64,000 nucleotides of DNA, taken from NCBI GenBank assembly GCA_963969395.1, contig OZ017801.1, positions 13,211,611-13,275,610 on the forward strand. Direction: 5' to 3'. This document shows, piece by piece, positions 11,601-24,333 of the stretch. Below the pieces are notes generated by a model. It was not told the DNA's origin. It did not search any database and was given only the letters and a program-made list of their open reading frames with translations. How positions within the stretch are numbered: the first letter of the stretch is position 1; each line of letters begins with the position of its first letter. A program made the position numbers and the translations under genes. This DNA comes from Pseudoscleropodium purum (taxonomy: Eukaryota; Streptophyta; Bryopsida; Hypnales; Brachytheciaceae).

Positions 11601-14411
11601 TTTCCTCTAACAATGATACGATCTCTCGTTCCGTTAGTCGCTTGGCCACTGGTACATTCACACATAAGTAGAGATTCTTTCACTCCTAGCTGGAGTAGTC
11701 ATCGACAAACAATTTTCGAGTCACAAGTTGTGACTCCTGTACATTTGATGAGCATCGGGTTCCACATTGGGCCGTGCTCCAAGAGCATTTTATAACATTC
11801 TTTGGACGTCACAATTGGCGTTTACGTTTTGAATTGAGAAATTTTTTCGAGCTAGTGTCTGAGCATGCTTGGAATTTTAGTTTTAATACTGTAGCGTCTG
11901 ATGACATGCAGTGACCGCATGAAGAAGTTCTCATGAGTTGGTATTTAGACCAGTTTCGTCGTAATACCATTCCCTTCCCAAGATGAACACGAGAATAGTT
12001 GCATCTTTGAATAGCCCGACAGCTGGGAAATGAACGCCAGGGAGAAATGAAAGCAGTATTCTGGTCTGATGGACGGGAAATTGAAATGAATCGACATCTG
12101 CTGTGCTGCTCACATGGTCACGTTTTCTTGAGTCACAATTCTGAATCTCAACGGTCAACGAGAAACACAAGGAATCCACATAGCCATTTTCTGCAGAATT
12201 CCGCAAATTGATCAGGTGTTAATGAGCCTAGGTCATAGACCAGGTTCAAGTTAATAATGTGTCTTGAGTCGAGCAGAGAAGGAATAATCCAGTACAACTC
12301 AACAATTGGCAAAGCCGATAAGTTCAAATTATTGAAAATGCTCTACACTGGAACATGCCTCCGAACATATCAGTTCAGGGTAAGTTCTAATTTTCTCATC
12401 TCTGATGTCACCTCCGTGTTCGGTGCTTATCTCCGCTATCCTCATATAGAACGGTTCAATATCGTCAAATCTTCCTAGCTTATCCAAAAGCATGACTGTC
12501 AGTTGTAAGTTGAGCTCAAGCTCCGGACAATCTGGGCCTAGAACCTGTTCAGAATTGTCTGCACTAAAATGTGAATCAAAATGCGCTGGGGATTAAGCTC
12601 TTGTGACTGCACCAAACAATCAACTGTTGGAATTACAATTGTTCAATCCTTCACACAACTGTTACGAAAACAACACCTTAATGAGAGTACTTCAAAATTC
12701 TACGCATGATAGATTTCAAGAGGGGGTAATCTAGGTATTACAGTTATGCGACTAAGGAAATCATTATCTGCATTGTAAACCAGTGCGCACGATGCGCGAA
12801 TTACAATGAAAGAGTCTCATTATGGCATAAAAACCCAACGGCCCAAGGGCACTGTTTGCTCAAGTATGCATGTGCTGATTTAGAGCTTACAAAGAATATA
12901 ATCCAGGAAATAATTTCGGTGCACAGGTTGATTCACAACACGTCTACATCCCTTCATAGAACGTTTACAAGTGCTCATGGCTTGAAAATGAAAGAGTCAT
13001 TCCTGAAGTATTGCTACATGCAAAAACTGGAAAAGTGGAAACTCGCCAATGTTCAATGGTCTCTCTTTGCTCTTGATTTCAACCTAGTGAATTATCAAGC
13101 TCCCATGAAGGAGAGCTTGACCAAATTATAACCAGTTCTGGAGGATTCATTATGGAGTCAATTATTCATTCCAATCTATCTTAATAAAATTAAAGATAAC
13201 GTGGGGTGAGCACTAAATTTACTACCTGATGTATGTTCACCGCAATGCCAAATTTGAATTCGAGAAATACCTCAAATTGCAGAAAACACTGTTGAATTTT
13301 CCAAATCAACTATCGGGGTACTCACTTCCACATTGCGTCATCAATATATCAGTACTTGAGTAGGGAAGGACTCACCCCATAAATTGGCTCAATTCCATGA
13401 AAATGGAGTGCTGCACGCTCCAGCAAGCAAGGAAATGCAACAATTTAGGGAGCCGGGAGAGGGATGGGGTGGAAATCCTAGTTGGGCGGTGTTATGCACG
13501 AAACGTAATTTGCACATCTGCTGACACAGCAAGCTTCCAGTGAATGTCATATTGAAGAGAGCCAGAACCGATTTCAAACGGATACGAGGATGTGAAGAAA
13601 CTGAATGAAATCGGCTAGACAAATACTGTAAAGCGAATTGAGGATATCGGACGAAACCGAATGAGATCGGTCCCGAAAAGAAAAAGGAGGAGGGAAAACG
13701 ATCATATTCAGCATCATGGACCTCGGTGGAAATCAGGTTGAACAGTTGCACCGAATTTAATTTCGACTTGGGAGCGACCAATTTCAATCATTTTAGTAAA
13801 TAGTTGTAACCCACATTGGCAATCCATACCTCGGCACGCACGTTCCTGGGATGCTGGACATCCACATGTTTCGATGTCTGCAACACGCACTTCACTCGTC
13901 CACAAGATCTGAAAATCTCAAATGGATTCTGAAGTTCAGGGAAAACGAGAGTAGAACCGTTCAGAGATCGATCTGAGTCTGCAACAAGATGTGAATCAAG
14001 TTGCTCGAGATCCAGCTCTTGTACTTGCACCCTACAACCGACTGGATCAAGGTCCTCCATTCCCGGATTCAACTGTGACGAACGCAAACAACGTACAGAC
14101 TGAAAATAATGCAACTGATGTGCGGCGGGAATGCAAATGGTGAGTGGCATTCCGGAAACTTGTGGAATAATTTGTTGGTAACAATTGCTCCTGCTGGCTG
14201 CGGATTCCAATTGGAAATCGCAATGCACAAAGCTGCGCATGAATTTATGGGGTTGCAACCAATGCAACACATGAATGGAACTAGGGCTAACTAAGAGCAG
14301 TGTCGATCCAATGTGGACCTCTGTACACTTGTCGTACACTGATCATGTGATCGGCACCAAAAATGATTTCACTTGAACAATGCACCAAAAATCGAAGCGT
14401 CGGGACCGCGC
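11601..14411. other. PAL-CHS convergent intergenic region, left arm
   Basis: This 2.8 kb holds the 3' ends of both genes and unexplained DNA of moderate GC, mirrored at 21523-24333 (described there, including two minus-strand protein-like frames, here at 13788-14339 and 11931-12206). No known gene family is recognised. Confidence 0.5.
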
Positions 14412-15873
14412 CTAGTGATTGGCTGCGGCCCGGAGCACCAACACCTCCAGCGTCAGTCCAGGTCCGAAGCCGATGAAGAAGCCGAAGTCGCTGCCCTCCC
14501 CGAGCGTCGAAGAACCCAACTTCAACGATCTCTGACGAATCTGGTCCAACACGAACAACACCGAAGAGCTCGACATGTTGCCGTACTCCAGCAGCACGTC
14601 GCGGCTGCCCTGCATCTTGTCCTTCGACAGCTGCAGCTTGGCCTCCACCTGGTCCAGAATGGCGGGGCCTCCGGGGTGCACGGCCCAGAACATCTCGTTC
14701 CACGCAGGGGACCCCACGCACTTGCGCGCCTCCGTCAGAAACTTCTCGATGTTCTTGGAGATCAGCCCGGGAACGTCCTTCATCAAGTGGAAGATGAGCC
14801 CCGCTTCCGTGAGATGGCCGTCGATGGCGCCGTCACTTTCAGGCAAGATGGTCTCCCCGGCCCAGTGGACCTCGAACAAAGCCTTCTCCACTTGCGGCTT
14901 GGGGTCCGCCCCGACCACGTACACGCCCGCGCCGTCCCCGAACAGCGCCGAGCCGACCAGCCCGTCCAAGTGATTCTCGCTCGGGGCGCGGTAGGTCACG
15001 GCCGTGACCTCGCTGCACACGGCCAGCACGCGCGCGTTCTTGTTGTTCTCGGCCAAGTCCTTGGCCACGCGCAACACCGAGGCGCCGCCGAAGCAGCCGG
15101 TTTGGTACATCATGACGCGCTTGACGGTGGGCTTGAGGCCCAGCAGCTTGGCCAGCGCGTGGTCGGCGCCGGGCATGTTCACGCCGCTGGTGGTGGCGAA
15201 GACGATGTGCGTGATGTCGGACTTGCGTCCGCCCCACTCCTTGATGGCCTTGAGCGCGGCCTCGGCGGCGAGCTTGGGCACCTGCACGACGACGATGTCG
15301 TGTCTTGCGTTGAGCGAGGGCTCCATGTAGGTGCAGATTCCCGGGTTGGCCTTGAGCACCTCCTCCGTCAAGAACAGGTGTCGCTTCCGGATGCCCGACT
15401 TGTCGCCTGTGGAATGGGATCACACGTACAAATCGCGTCAATTTCATTTGAGGGACCACCCCACAAGCACCTTTCTTGAACCAATTCATTCGACTCAAAT
15501 GAAATTCAGTAGACTATGAAATGCAGCTTGCGAATCCAATTTTCCTCCGCTCGATCACCCAATTGAGCTACTTCACGGGGAATCATCGGCAAGCAATTAA
15601 GCCAGGTGGGTCCGAATGAGCATTCAGGCAGGTGAAGTGAATTATTTAATTAGGTCTATTCGAGATGCATGGTCACTTACAGATGCGCTTGAACTTGGCC
15701 TTGAGCGCCTCCTTCTCGCTGCAGTTGGTGATGTTGAAGAAGAAATCCGGGTACTCCGATTGCAGGAACTCCGTGGGAGGCACGGCAGTGCCGATGCCCA
15801 ACACGCACGCCGGCCCGTCCGCACGTGGCTGTCCCCTGGGGAGTGCAGCGCTCACCGCCGTCTGGGAAGCCAT
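14412..15873 (-). CDS. CHS: Chalcone synthase, copy 1 (two exons, 395 aa)
   Basis: A type III polyketide synthase that condenses p-coumaroyl-CoA with three malonyl-CoA to naringenin chalcone, the committing flavonoid step. Exon 1 is 15873-15681, the intron 15680-15407 (GT...AG, 274 bp) and exon 2 15406-14412. The intron splits the Cys65 codon after its first base, the position conserved in plant CHS genes. The catalytic triad is present: Cys169 (YQTGCFGG), His308 (WAVHPGGPA) and Asn341 (YGNMSS). Pocket residues Thr199, Thr202, Phe220, Gly261, Leu268 and Phe270 match those of classical CHS (numbering five higher than alfalfa CHS2). The C-terminal [10 protein letters not shown] is intact. The protein is identical to copy 2. 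It shares a head-to-head arrangement with copy 2 across the palindrome centre and lies tail to tail with PAL copy 1. Another type III PKS specificity is possible but less likely. Confidence 0.96.
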
Positions 15874-16105
15874 TGCGACGAGTTCGCTCCTACGGACCGA
15901 AGTGGGAAGTGCGTGCTACTCGCGCTCCAAGTCTCCCGTTCGGAAGTCGAATGTTCTGTGATTCACTAGATCCAATTATCCGAATGAGAACTTTGTAACT
16001 TGGAATCGAATCGAAGGCCTTCAACTATACGAAACGTTTGATCGAGTGTGATCTCCAGTAAGTTGATGTTTGCTGTTGTGATGGTTGGATGTAGGATTTC
16101 AGGCT

Positions 16106-16112
16106 CTTTATA
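16106..16112 (-). promoter_or_regulatory. TATA box of CHS copy 1
   Basis: TATAAAG on the minus strand, in the context CACTATAAAGAGCCTGAAAT, 233 bases before the start codon. The same context is found before copies 2 and 3 although the rest of the copy 3 promoter has diverged, which supports function. Confidence 0.7.
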
Positions 16113-16559
16113 GTGCGTGTGGAGAGCGAGGCGGAGTGAGAGTCTGCGGCGTCACTGTTGCGGAAGAGCGTGGAATGGTGGGAAGTCGTGGGGACGAGTC
16201 CCGTGGAGAAAACCAGGAATGGCCCACGAGGGAGAATGCGGATAAAGCAGGTCAGCGTCGTGAACAGGTCGGGCCTTAAGCTGCCCATTCCTTATTAGAA
16301 TATTAGAATGGAGTCAACTCCTGCTTTCCTCGTGGTCCCTTGTTGTTGACATCTGTTTGAAATTTCTCGGTTCTCTGTTGTTCTCTTCCAAATGCGATGG
16401 CTTCTTTATTGGCTGTGATTTCAAGTAACTTTGTGAGACCCCCACTCACTGCTCCAAAGAAGATGCGGAGCACCACATTAACCCCTAAATGCCCCAAGTC
16501 GTTTTCAAGCCGCTTCTTGGAATTTGCTCTAAATGGAACAAACCACAAATTCAAACTAA

Positions 16560-16915
16560 GGTAGAAGTACCTATTTCAGACAAGCTTTCTGAAATTACTT
16601 TGTAGGCTAACGTATTATGGACAACAAGTGGATGCATTGGTCATTGAGAAAGATTCATGGTTTGTACCTTCTCATCTAGTCATCTTTCTTCCTTGTTGGC
16701 CTAGGGGAAAGTGCCAAATTTACCACAGTAGTTGAGTCTATGAAACTAGAATGGCTGTAGGTACAAAATCCACTTTTATTTTTAGAGAATTTTTTTTTTT
16801 TTTTTTGGCATTCTTCTACAACCTTCTTTTTGCACACATTGAACTTAGTTTGTCATGACTTTCCCACATCATCCAATTTGAAATGTTTAAGTTATCCAAA
16901 GTAGGTACTTCTACC
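16560..16915. mobile_element. 356-bp TIR element (MITE-like) with TAA target duplication, only in the left arm
   Basis: Begins GGTAGAAGTACCTA and ends with its exact reverse complement TAGGTACTTCTACC. It is flanked by TAA at 16557-16559 and 16916-16918. The mirror site near 19378 lacks the element and reads as a single uninterrupted target. The element encodes nothing. A 3-bp TWA-type duplication fits the PIF/Harbinger superfamily, but the terminal bases are not diagnostic. Confidence 0.85.
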
Positions 16916-16918
16916 TAA

Positions 16919-19377
16919 GATATGTTAGAGATTACATAGGAAAAGAAAACACAACAATATCACTTATAGATTGAAAGATTATAATGTTTCATGATGAAGG
17001 TGGTAAAGTTGTGAGGGTGATTTGAAGTCTTTCAATCTTCTTCACCTTTCAAATTTAAAAAACGCTACAAAAAATGCTATAGAAAATTCTAAAGAAACGC
17101 CCACTCAATGTTTCTCGCAAAGATCCTCTTTCAATCCTCTTTTCACATGCTAAATCTAAAAATCCATTCCCGAAGCAATACAAGGTTAAAGGGCATAACA
17201 TGCATAACCTCAATCAATTGATGGCTTCTCAAAATGAATAGAAACAAAGTGTAGTTTGTTTCATGTCTTTATTCCATCTCTTGTTCCATTGTCAATCTAT
17301 TAGGATGGTTTTGCTGTTTATTTTTGGTTTTTGAACAAGCATGGAGGCTAAAAAGTGGTTGTACATTGGATGATATTCAAGATTTTTGTAGAATTGAAAA
17401 CTACATGTCATTGGTCTCTAAATTGGATCATTTTTGGCAAAGTGTCTTGTTTAAAGGTCTCATCTTTTTAGATTTCAAAGACAAATCATAACTTCACTCT
17501 ATCAACTTCACTATTTGGTAAATTCAAACATACTCTTGATATTATTTACACCTTCCCTAGGAATGACCCTTCTTCAATAAGAAGATTCTAAAACATACGC
17601 ATTATTATAGAATATAATAACTGAATTTTTGAAAAAATTAAACTTTGATGTGTAGATAACAAACTAAATGAATTGCCATGACATTTTTTTATCATTTTTA
17701 CATGAATCAACTAATATGGATCCCTTCTATTTTTGATAATTTTGAAAAAACTTCAAATTTGTGGGGGGCTAGAAGGGCCATTTGAAGGCCATTCCCATTG
17801 TTGTTCCCTTGGCAATCAGAGAATGATTGTTGTTAGATTTTTTTTTTGAATTTTTTGAATTTTCTTTAAAAATGAAAAAATGAAAAAAATAAATAAAAAA
17901 GTATTTGAAATTTTTTTAATGAGGTGGCAATCATTGTGCCACATTAGGCAACTGGTGTGGTGAGTTTCTAGAGTCTAAAAACCTCAGAAAATTCATAGCC
18001 CTCCAAAGCAACTGAAATTACTAAATATATTCTAATGCTATGATATACAACTTCCATAACCTTTTTGAAGTTTGAAGTTTGAATATAAGAATAGAAATGT
18101 TGAACAAAAATTTTAGAGTTAATCTATATGGTTAAATTTGAATTTTTTATATAGAATTTTCATCTTATTCTAATTGTGATACAAATTAGATTTGATAAGC
18201 TTTGTTTCTTTAAATGTTCTCAAATTCAAGAAGATTATTGTTCATAGCTTAAATTCAACTTTAGATAAAGGAACACAAATTGCCAAAATACATTGTCTAC
18301 ACAAAAATCTATAAATTTGTCATTCTCATAAGTAGAAAAGTCATCGTTCAGGTTGTTCTCATGTGTTCCAAGGTCAATTAAAGTTTTGAAATAAGGTTTC
18401 TTAACTAAAAAAATTTGACAATTTTGACCCCCAAACAAGGATACTTGCAAGAAAGACTAGTCAATTTTGTAGTGTTTTGCCAAAAATTGGGGTTTTAGCA
18501 TTGAGTACTATGAGTACTAGAAGACAAAGCTCTAGCATCAATATAGAGCCATCGATCATATTATAGATTTTTTGTATTATCACCAAGTGTCCTTCATGTG
18601 TACTACATAGTCTTATTTGTATCCACTAGTATTGTTTCCTAGTTTTTCACAAAAAAGAAAAATGTTAAGGTTTTAATTTATAATAAATCTATCATATTGA
18701 AACACCCCCCCTTAAAATTGGCAATTTGTAAGGACTTGATGGTGATTAGATTTCACCAAAAGATAGAGCTCAAACCATCTTCAATGTTGGAAAATGCATG
18801 TGCAAATGAACCCTATTTCACTATTTGTACAACCGTAGAAGACATAAAAAAGTTTATTTCAAATTCTTGGGGACTTTCAAGACTTCTTCATTAGTTGATC
18901 CTAATGAAGATAGAGACAATTGTCAAGTAATTTCAAGTTTATGATACTCTAACTTCCAAAAAGAACTCATAGGAAAAAAAAACTTTATCCACATTTGTAT
19001 TCCCACCCTTTGAGAATCTAAATTTAAAAGTGAAAACTAGTCACTAAAGTTTAAGAAAAGATGAAAGATTCTAAAACTGTAGAATAGATATTAAGAAGCC
19101 ATCAATTGATTGGGGTTATGCATGTTATGCCCTTTAACCTTTTATTGTTTTGGTAATGGGTTTTTTAGATTTGTCATATGGAAAGAGGATTGAAAGAGGA
19201 TCATTGCAAGAAACAATGGGCATTTATTGTAGCATTCTTTGAAGAGTTCTGTAGATGTGACAAGTGAAAAGAAGATTGAAAGAATTCAAATCTACCTCAC
19301 AATCAAACATTATAATCTCTCAATCTATAAGTGATATTGTTGTATTTTCATTTCCCATATACTCTCTAATATGTGTA
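16919..19377. other. Palindrome centre (spacer between the two CHS promoters)
   Basis: AT-rich, without genes. 16919-17240 matches 19095-19377 in inverted orientation at much lower identity than the arms (shared words include CAATTGATGGCTTCT and GGGCATAACATGCATAACC). 17750-17995 resembles a decayed copy of the CATTAGAAGA repeat family (GGGGGGCTAGAAG, GGTGGCAATCATTGTGCCAC). The rest holds nothing I can name. Confidence 0.6.
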
Positions 19378-19821
19378 GTTTGAATTCGTGGTTTGTTCGA
19401 TTTAGAGCAAACTCCAAGAAGCGGCTTGAAAACGACTTGGGGCATTTAGGGGTTAATGTGGTGCTCCGCATCTTCTTTGGAGCAGTGAGTGGGGGTCTCA
19501 CAAAGTTACTTGAAATCACAGCCAATAAAGAAGCCATCGCATTTGGAAGAGAACAACAGAGAACCGAGAAATTTCAAACAGATGTCAACAACAAGGGACC
19601 ACGAGGAAAGCAGGAGTTGACTCCATTCTAATATTCTAATAAGGAATGGGCAGCTTAAGGCCCGACCTGTTCACGACGCTGACCTGCTTTATCCGCATTC
19701 TCCCTCGTGGGCCATTCCTGGTTTTCTCCACGGGACTCGTCCCCACGACTTCCCACCATTCCACGCTCTTCCGCAACAGTGACGCCGCAGACTCTCACTC
19801 CGCCTCGCTCTCCACACGCAC

Positions 19822-19828
19822 TATAAAG
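19822..19828 (+). promoter_or_regulatory. TATA box of CHS copy 2
   Basis: TATAAAG in the context CACTATAAAGAGCCTGAAAT, 233 bases before the ATG at 20061. Upstream, 19736-19800 contains a block (CCACGCTCTTCCG, AACAGTGACGCCGCAGAC) that is also kept before CHS copy 3 and is a candidate regulatory core. Confidence 0.7.
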
Positions 19829-20060
19829 AGCCTGAAATCCTACATCCAACCATCACAACAGCAAACATCAACTTACTGGAGATCACACTCGATCAAACGT
19901 TTCGTATAGTTGAAGGCCTTCGATTCGATTCCAAGTTACAAAGTTCTCATTCGGATAATTGGATCTAGTGAATCACAGAACATTCGACTTCCGAACGGGA
20001 GACTTGGAGCGCGAGTAGCACGCACTTCCCACTTCGGTCCGTAGGAGCGAACTCGTCGCA

Positions 20061-21522
20061 ATGGCTTCCCAGACGGCGGTGAGCGCTGCACTCCCCAGGG
20101 GACAGCCACGTGCGGACGGACCGGCGTGCGTGTTGGGCATCGGCACTGCCGTGCCTCCCACGGAGTTCCTGCAATCGGAGTACCCGGATTTCTTCTTCAA
20201 CATCACCAACTGCAGCGAGAAGGAGGCGCTCAAGGCCAAGTTCAAGCGCATCTGTAAGTGACCATGCATCTCGAATAGACCTAATTAAATAATTCACTTC
20301 ACCTGCCTGAATGCTCATTCGGACCCACCTGGCTTAATTGCTTGCCGATGATTCCCCGTGAAGTAGCTCAATTGGGTGATCGAGCGGAGGAAAATTGGAT
20401 TCGCAAGCTGCATTTCATAGTCTACTGAATTTCATTTGAGTCGAATGAATTGGTTCAAGAAAGGTGCTTGTGGGGTGGTCCCTCAAATGAAATTGACGCG
20501 ATTTGTACGTGTGATCCCATTCCACAGGCGACAAGTCGGGCATCCGGAAGCGACACCTGTTCTTGACGGAGGAGGTGCTCAAGGCCAACCCGGGAATCTG
20601 CACCTACATGGAGCCCTCGCTCAACGCAAGACACGACATCGTCGTCGTGCAGGTGCCCAAGCTCGCCGCCGAGGCCGCGCTCAAGGCCATCAAGGAGTGG
20701 GGCGGACGCAAGTCCGACATCACGCACATCGTCTTCGCCACCACCAGCGGCGTGAACATGCCCGGCGCCGACCACGCGCTGGCCAAGCTGCTGGGCCTCA
20801 AGCCCACCGTCAAGCGCGTCATGATGTACCAAACCGGCTGCTTCGGCGGCGCCTCGGTGTTGCGCGTGGCCAAGGACTTGGCCGAGAACAACAAGAACGC
20901 GCGCGTGCTGGCCGTGTGCAGCGAGGTCACGGCCGTGACCTACCGCGCCCCGAGCGAGAATCACTTGGACGGGCTGGTCGGCTCGGCGCTGTTCGGGGAC
21001 GGCGCGGGCGTGTACGTGGTCGGGGCGGACCCCAAGCCGCAAGTGGAGAAGGCTTTGTTCGAGGTCCACTGGGCCGGGGAGACCATCTTGCCTGAAAGTG
21101 ACGGCGCCATCGACGGCCATCTCACGGAAGCGGGGCTCATCTTCCACTTGATGAAGGACGTTCCCGGGCTGATCTCCAAGAACATCGAGAAGTTTCTGAC
21201 GGAGGCGCGCAAGTGCGTGGGGTCCCCTGCGTGGAACGAGATGTTCTGGGCCGTGCACCCCGGAGGCCCCGCCATTCTGGACCAGGTGGAGGCCAAGCTG
21301 CAGCTGTCGAAGGACAAGATGCAGGGCAGCCGCGACGTGCTGCTGGAGTACGGCAACATGTCGAGCTCTTCGGTGTTGTTCGTGTTGGACCAGATTCGTC
21401 AGAGATCGTTGAAGTTGGGTTCTTCGACGCTCGGGGAGGGCAGCGACTTCGGCTTCTTCATCGGCTTCGGACCTGGACTGACGCTGGAGGTGTTGGTGCT
21501 CCGGGCCGCAGCCAATCACTAG
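20061..21522 (+). CDS. CHS: Chalcone synthase, copy 2 (two exons, 395 aa)
   Basis: Exon 1 is 20061-20253, the intron 20254-20527 and exon 2 20528-21522. The reading frame, splice sites and protein are the same as CHS copy 1, with one silent G/A difference noticed in exon 1 (Gly20 codon). It has the catalytic Cys169, His308 and Asn341 and all pocket residues listed for copy 1. It carries Tyr203 and Ala205 in the TYRAP motif where flowering-plant CHS has Phe and Gly, a substitution I recall from moss CHS. The promoter is near-identical to that of copy 1 out to 19378, so the two genes should be expressed alike unless chromatin differs. It lies tail to tail with PAL copy 2. Confidence 0.96.
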
Positions 21523-24333
21523 GCGCGGTCCCGACGCTTCGATTTTTGGTGCATTGTTCAAGTGAAATCATTTTTGGTGCCGATCACATGATCAGTGTAC
21601 GACAAGTGTACAGAGGTCCACATTGGATCGACACTGCTCTTAGTTAGCCCTAGTTCCATTCATGTGTTGCATTGGTTGCAACCCCATAAATTCATGCGCA
21701 GCTTTGTGCATTGCGATTTCCAATTGGAATCCGCAGCCAGCAGGAGCAATTGTTACCAACAAATTATTCCACAAGTTTCCGGAATGCCACTCACCATTTG
21801 CATTCCCGCCGCACATCAGTTGCATTATTTTCAGTCTGTACGTTGTTTGCGTTCGTCACAGTTGAATCCGGGAATGGAGGACCTTGATCCAGTCGGTTGT
21901 AGGGTGCAAGTACAAGAGCTGGATCTCGAGCAACTTGATTCACATCTTGTTGCAGACTCAGATCGATCTCTGAACGGTTCTACTCTCGTTTTCCCTGAAC
22001 TTCAGAATCCATTTGAGATTTTCAGATCTTGTGGACGAGTGAAGTGCGTGTTGCAGACATCGAAACATGTGGATGTCCAGCATCCCAGGAACGTGCGTGC
22101 CGAGGTATGGATTGCCAATGTGGGTTACAACTATTTACTAAAATGATTGAAATTGGTCGCTCCCAAGTCGAAATTAAATTCGGTGCAACTGTTCAACCTG
22201 ATTTCCACCGAGGTCCATGATGCTGAATATGATCGTTTTCCCTCCTCCTTTTTCTTTTCGGGACCGATCTCATTCGGTTTCGTCCGATATCCTCAATTCG
22301 CTTTACAGTATTTGTCTAGCCGATTTCATTCAGTTTCTTCACATCCTCGTATCCGTTTGAAATCGGTTCTGGCTCTCTTCAATATGACATTCACTGGAAG
22401 CTTGCTGTGTCAGCAGATGTGCAAATTACGTTTCGTGCATAACACCGCCCAACTAGGATTTCCACCCCATCCCTCTCCCGGCTCCCTAAATTGTTGCATT
22501 TCCTTGCTTGCTGGAGCGTGCAGCACTCCATTTTCATGGAATTGAGCCAATTTATGGGGTGAGTCCTTCCCTACTCAAGTACTGATATATTGATGACGCA
22601 ATGTGGAAGTGAGTACCCCGATAGTTGATTTGGAAAATTCAACAGTGTTTTCTGCAATTTGAGGTATTTCTCGAATTCAAATTTGGCATTGCGGTGAACA
22701 TACATCAGGTAGTAAATTTAGTGCTCACCCCACGTTATCTTTAATTTTATTAAGATAGATTGGAATGAATAATTGACTCCATAATGAATCCTCCAGAACT
22801 GGTTATAATTTGGTCAAGCTCTCCTTCATGGGAGCTTGATAATTCACTAGGTTGAAATCAAGAGCAAAGAGAGACCATTGAACATTGGCGAGTTTCCACT
22901 TTTCCAGTTTTTGCATGTAGCAATACTTCAGGAATGACTCTTTCATTTTCAAGCCATGAGCACTTGTAAACGTTCTATGAAGGGATGTAGACGTGTTGTG
23001 AATCAACCTGTGCACCGAAATTATTTCCTGGATTATATTCTTTGTAAGCTCTAAATCAGCACATGCATACTTGAGCAAACAGTGCCCTTGGGCCGTTGGG
23101 TTTTTATGCCATAATGAGACTCTTTCATTGTAATTCGCGCATCGTGCGCACTGGTTTACAATGCAGATAATGATTTCCTTAGTCGCATAACTGTAATACC
23201 TAGATTACCCCCTCTTGAAATCTATCATGCGTAGAATTTTGAAGTACTCTCATTAAGGTGTTGTTTTCGTAACAGTTGTGTGAAGGATTGAACAATTGTA
23301 ATTCCAACAGTTGATTGTTTGGTGCAGTCACAAGAGCTTAATCCCCAGCGCATTTTGATTCACATTTTAGTGCAGACAATTCTGAACAGGTTCTAGGCCC
23401 AGATTGTCCGGAGCTTGAGCTCAACTTACAACTGACAGTCATGCTTTTGGATAAGCTAGGAAGATTTGACGATATTGAACCGTTCTATATGAGGATAGCG
23501 GAGATAAGCACCGAACACGGAGGTGACATCAGAGATGAGAAAATTAGAACTTACCCTGAACTGATATGTTCGGAGGCATGTTCCAGTGTAGAGCATTTTC
23601 AATAATTTGAACTTATCGGCTTTGCCAATTGTTGAGTTGTACTGGATTATTCCTTCTCTGCTCGACTCAAGACACATTATTAACTTGAACCTGGTCTATG
23701 ACCTAGGCTCATTAACACCTGATCAATTTGCGGAATTCTGCAGAAAATGGCTATGTGGATTCCTTGTGTTTCTCGTTGACCGTTGAGATTCAGAATTGTG
23801 ACTCAAGAAAACGTGACCATGTGAGCAGCACAGCAGATGTCGATTCATTTCAATTTCCCGTCCATCAGACCAGAATACTGCTTTCATTTCTCCCTGGCGT
23901 TCATTTCCCAGCTGTCGGGCTATTCAAAGATGCAACTATTCTCGTGTTCATCTTGGGAAGGGAATGGTATTACGACGAAACTGGTCTAAATACCAACTCA
24001 TGAGAACTTCTTCATGCGGTCACTGCATGTCATCAGACGCTACAGTATTAAAACTAAAATTCCAAGCATGCTCAGACACTAGCTCGAAAAAATTTCTCAA
24101 TTCAAAACGTAAACGCCAATTGTGACGTCCAAAGAATGTTATAAAATGCTCTTGGAGCACGGCCCAATGTGGAACCCGATGCTCATCAAATGTACAGGAG
24201 TCACAACTTGTGACTCGAAAATTGTTTGTCGATGACTACTCCAGCTAGGAGTGAAAGAATCTCTACTTATGTGTGAATGTACCAGTGGCCAAGCGACTAA
24301 CGGAACGAGAGATCGTATCATTGTTAGAGGAAA
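21523..24333. other. CHS-PAL convergent intergenic region, right arm, with protein-like frames of unknown origin
   Basis: This region contains plus-strand open stretches with protein-like composition: 21595-22146 (for example VGCRVQVQELDLEQLDSHLV and TLVFPELQNPFEIF), about 23441-23605 (LLDKLGRFDDIEPFYMRIAE) and 23728-24003 (RILLSFLPGVHFPAVGLF). A possible splice donor (GAG|GTATGG) lies at 22104. A word set near 21900-21970 (GTGCAAGTACAAGAGCT, TTGATTCACATCTTGTTGCAGAC) recurs in diverged form near 23320-23375, suggesting an old internal duplication. I do not recognise a family and cannot build a full gene; it could be a relic gene or long 3' ends. Confidence 0.3.

Larger units (their letters stand above)
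8613..16556. repeat. Left arm of the PAL-CHS palindrome
   Basis: Every base x in this arm pairs with base 35934-x on the other strand of 19378-27321. PAL starts (9417/26517), PAL stops, CHS starts (15873/20061), the CHS intron and intergenic landmarks all obey the same sum, so there is no net indel across about 7.8 kb (a 1-bp difference occurs near the outer edge). I noticed only a handful of substitutions, for example at 9165, 9479, 9842 and 15817. Confidence 0.93.

Noticed and set aside
14373..15479. 368-codon open frame opposite CHS, and 14839-15498
   Set aside because: Shadows of the CHS exon 2 coding frame; they cross the CHS intron boundary and have no recognisable domain.
16557..19377. 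A hidden gene in the palindrome centre
   Set aside because: Only short AT-driven frames; similarity between its two sides is noncoding and decayed.
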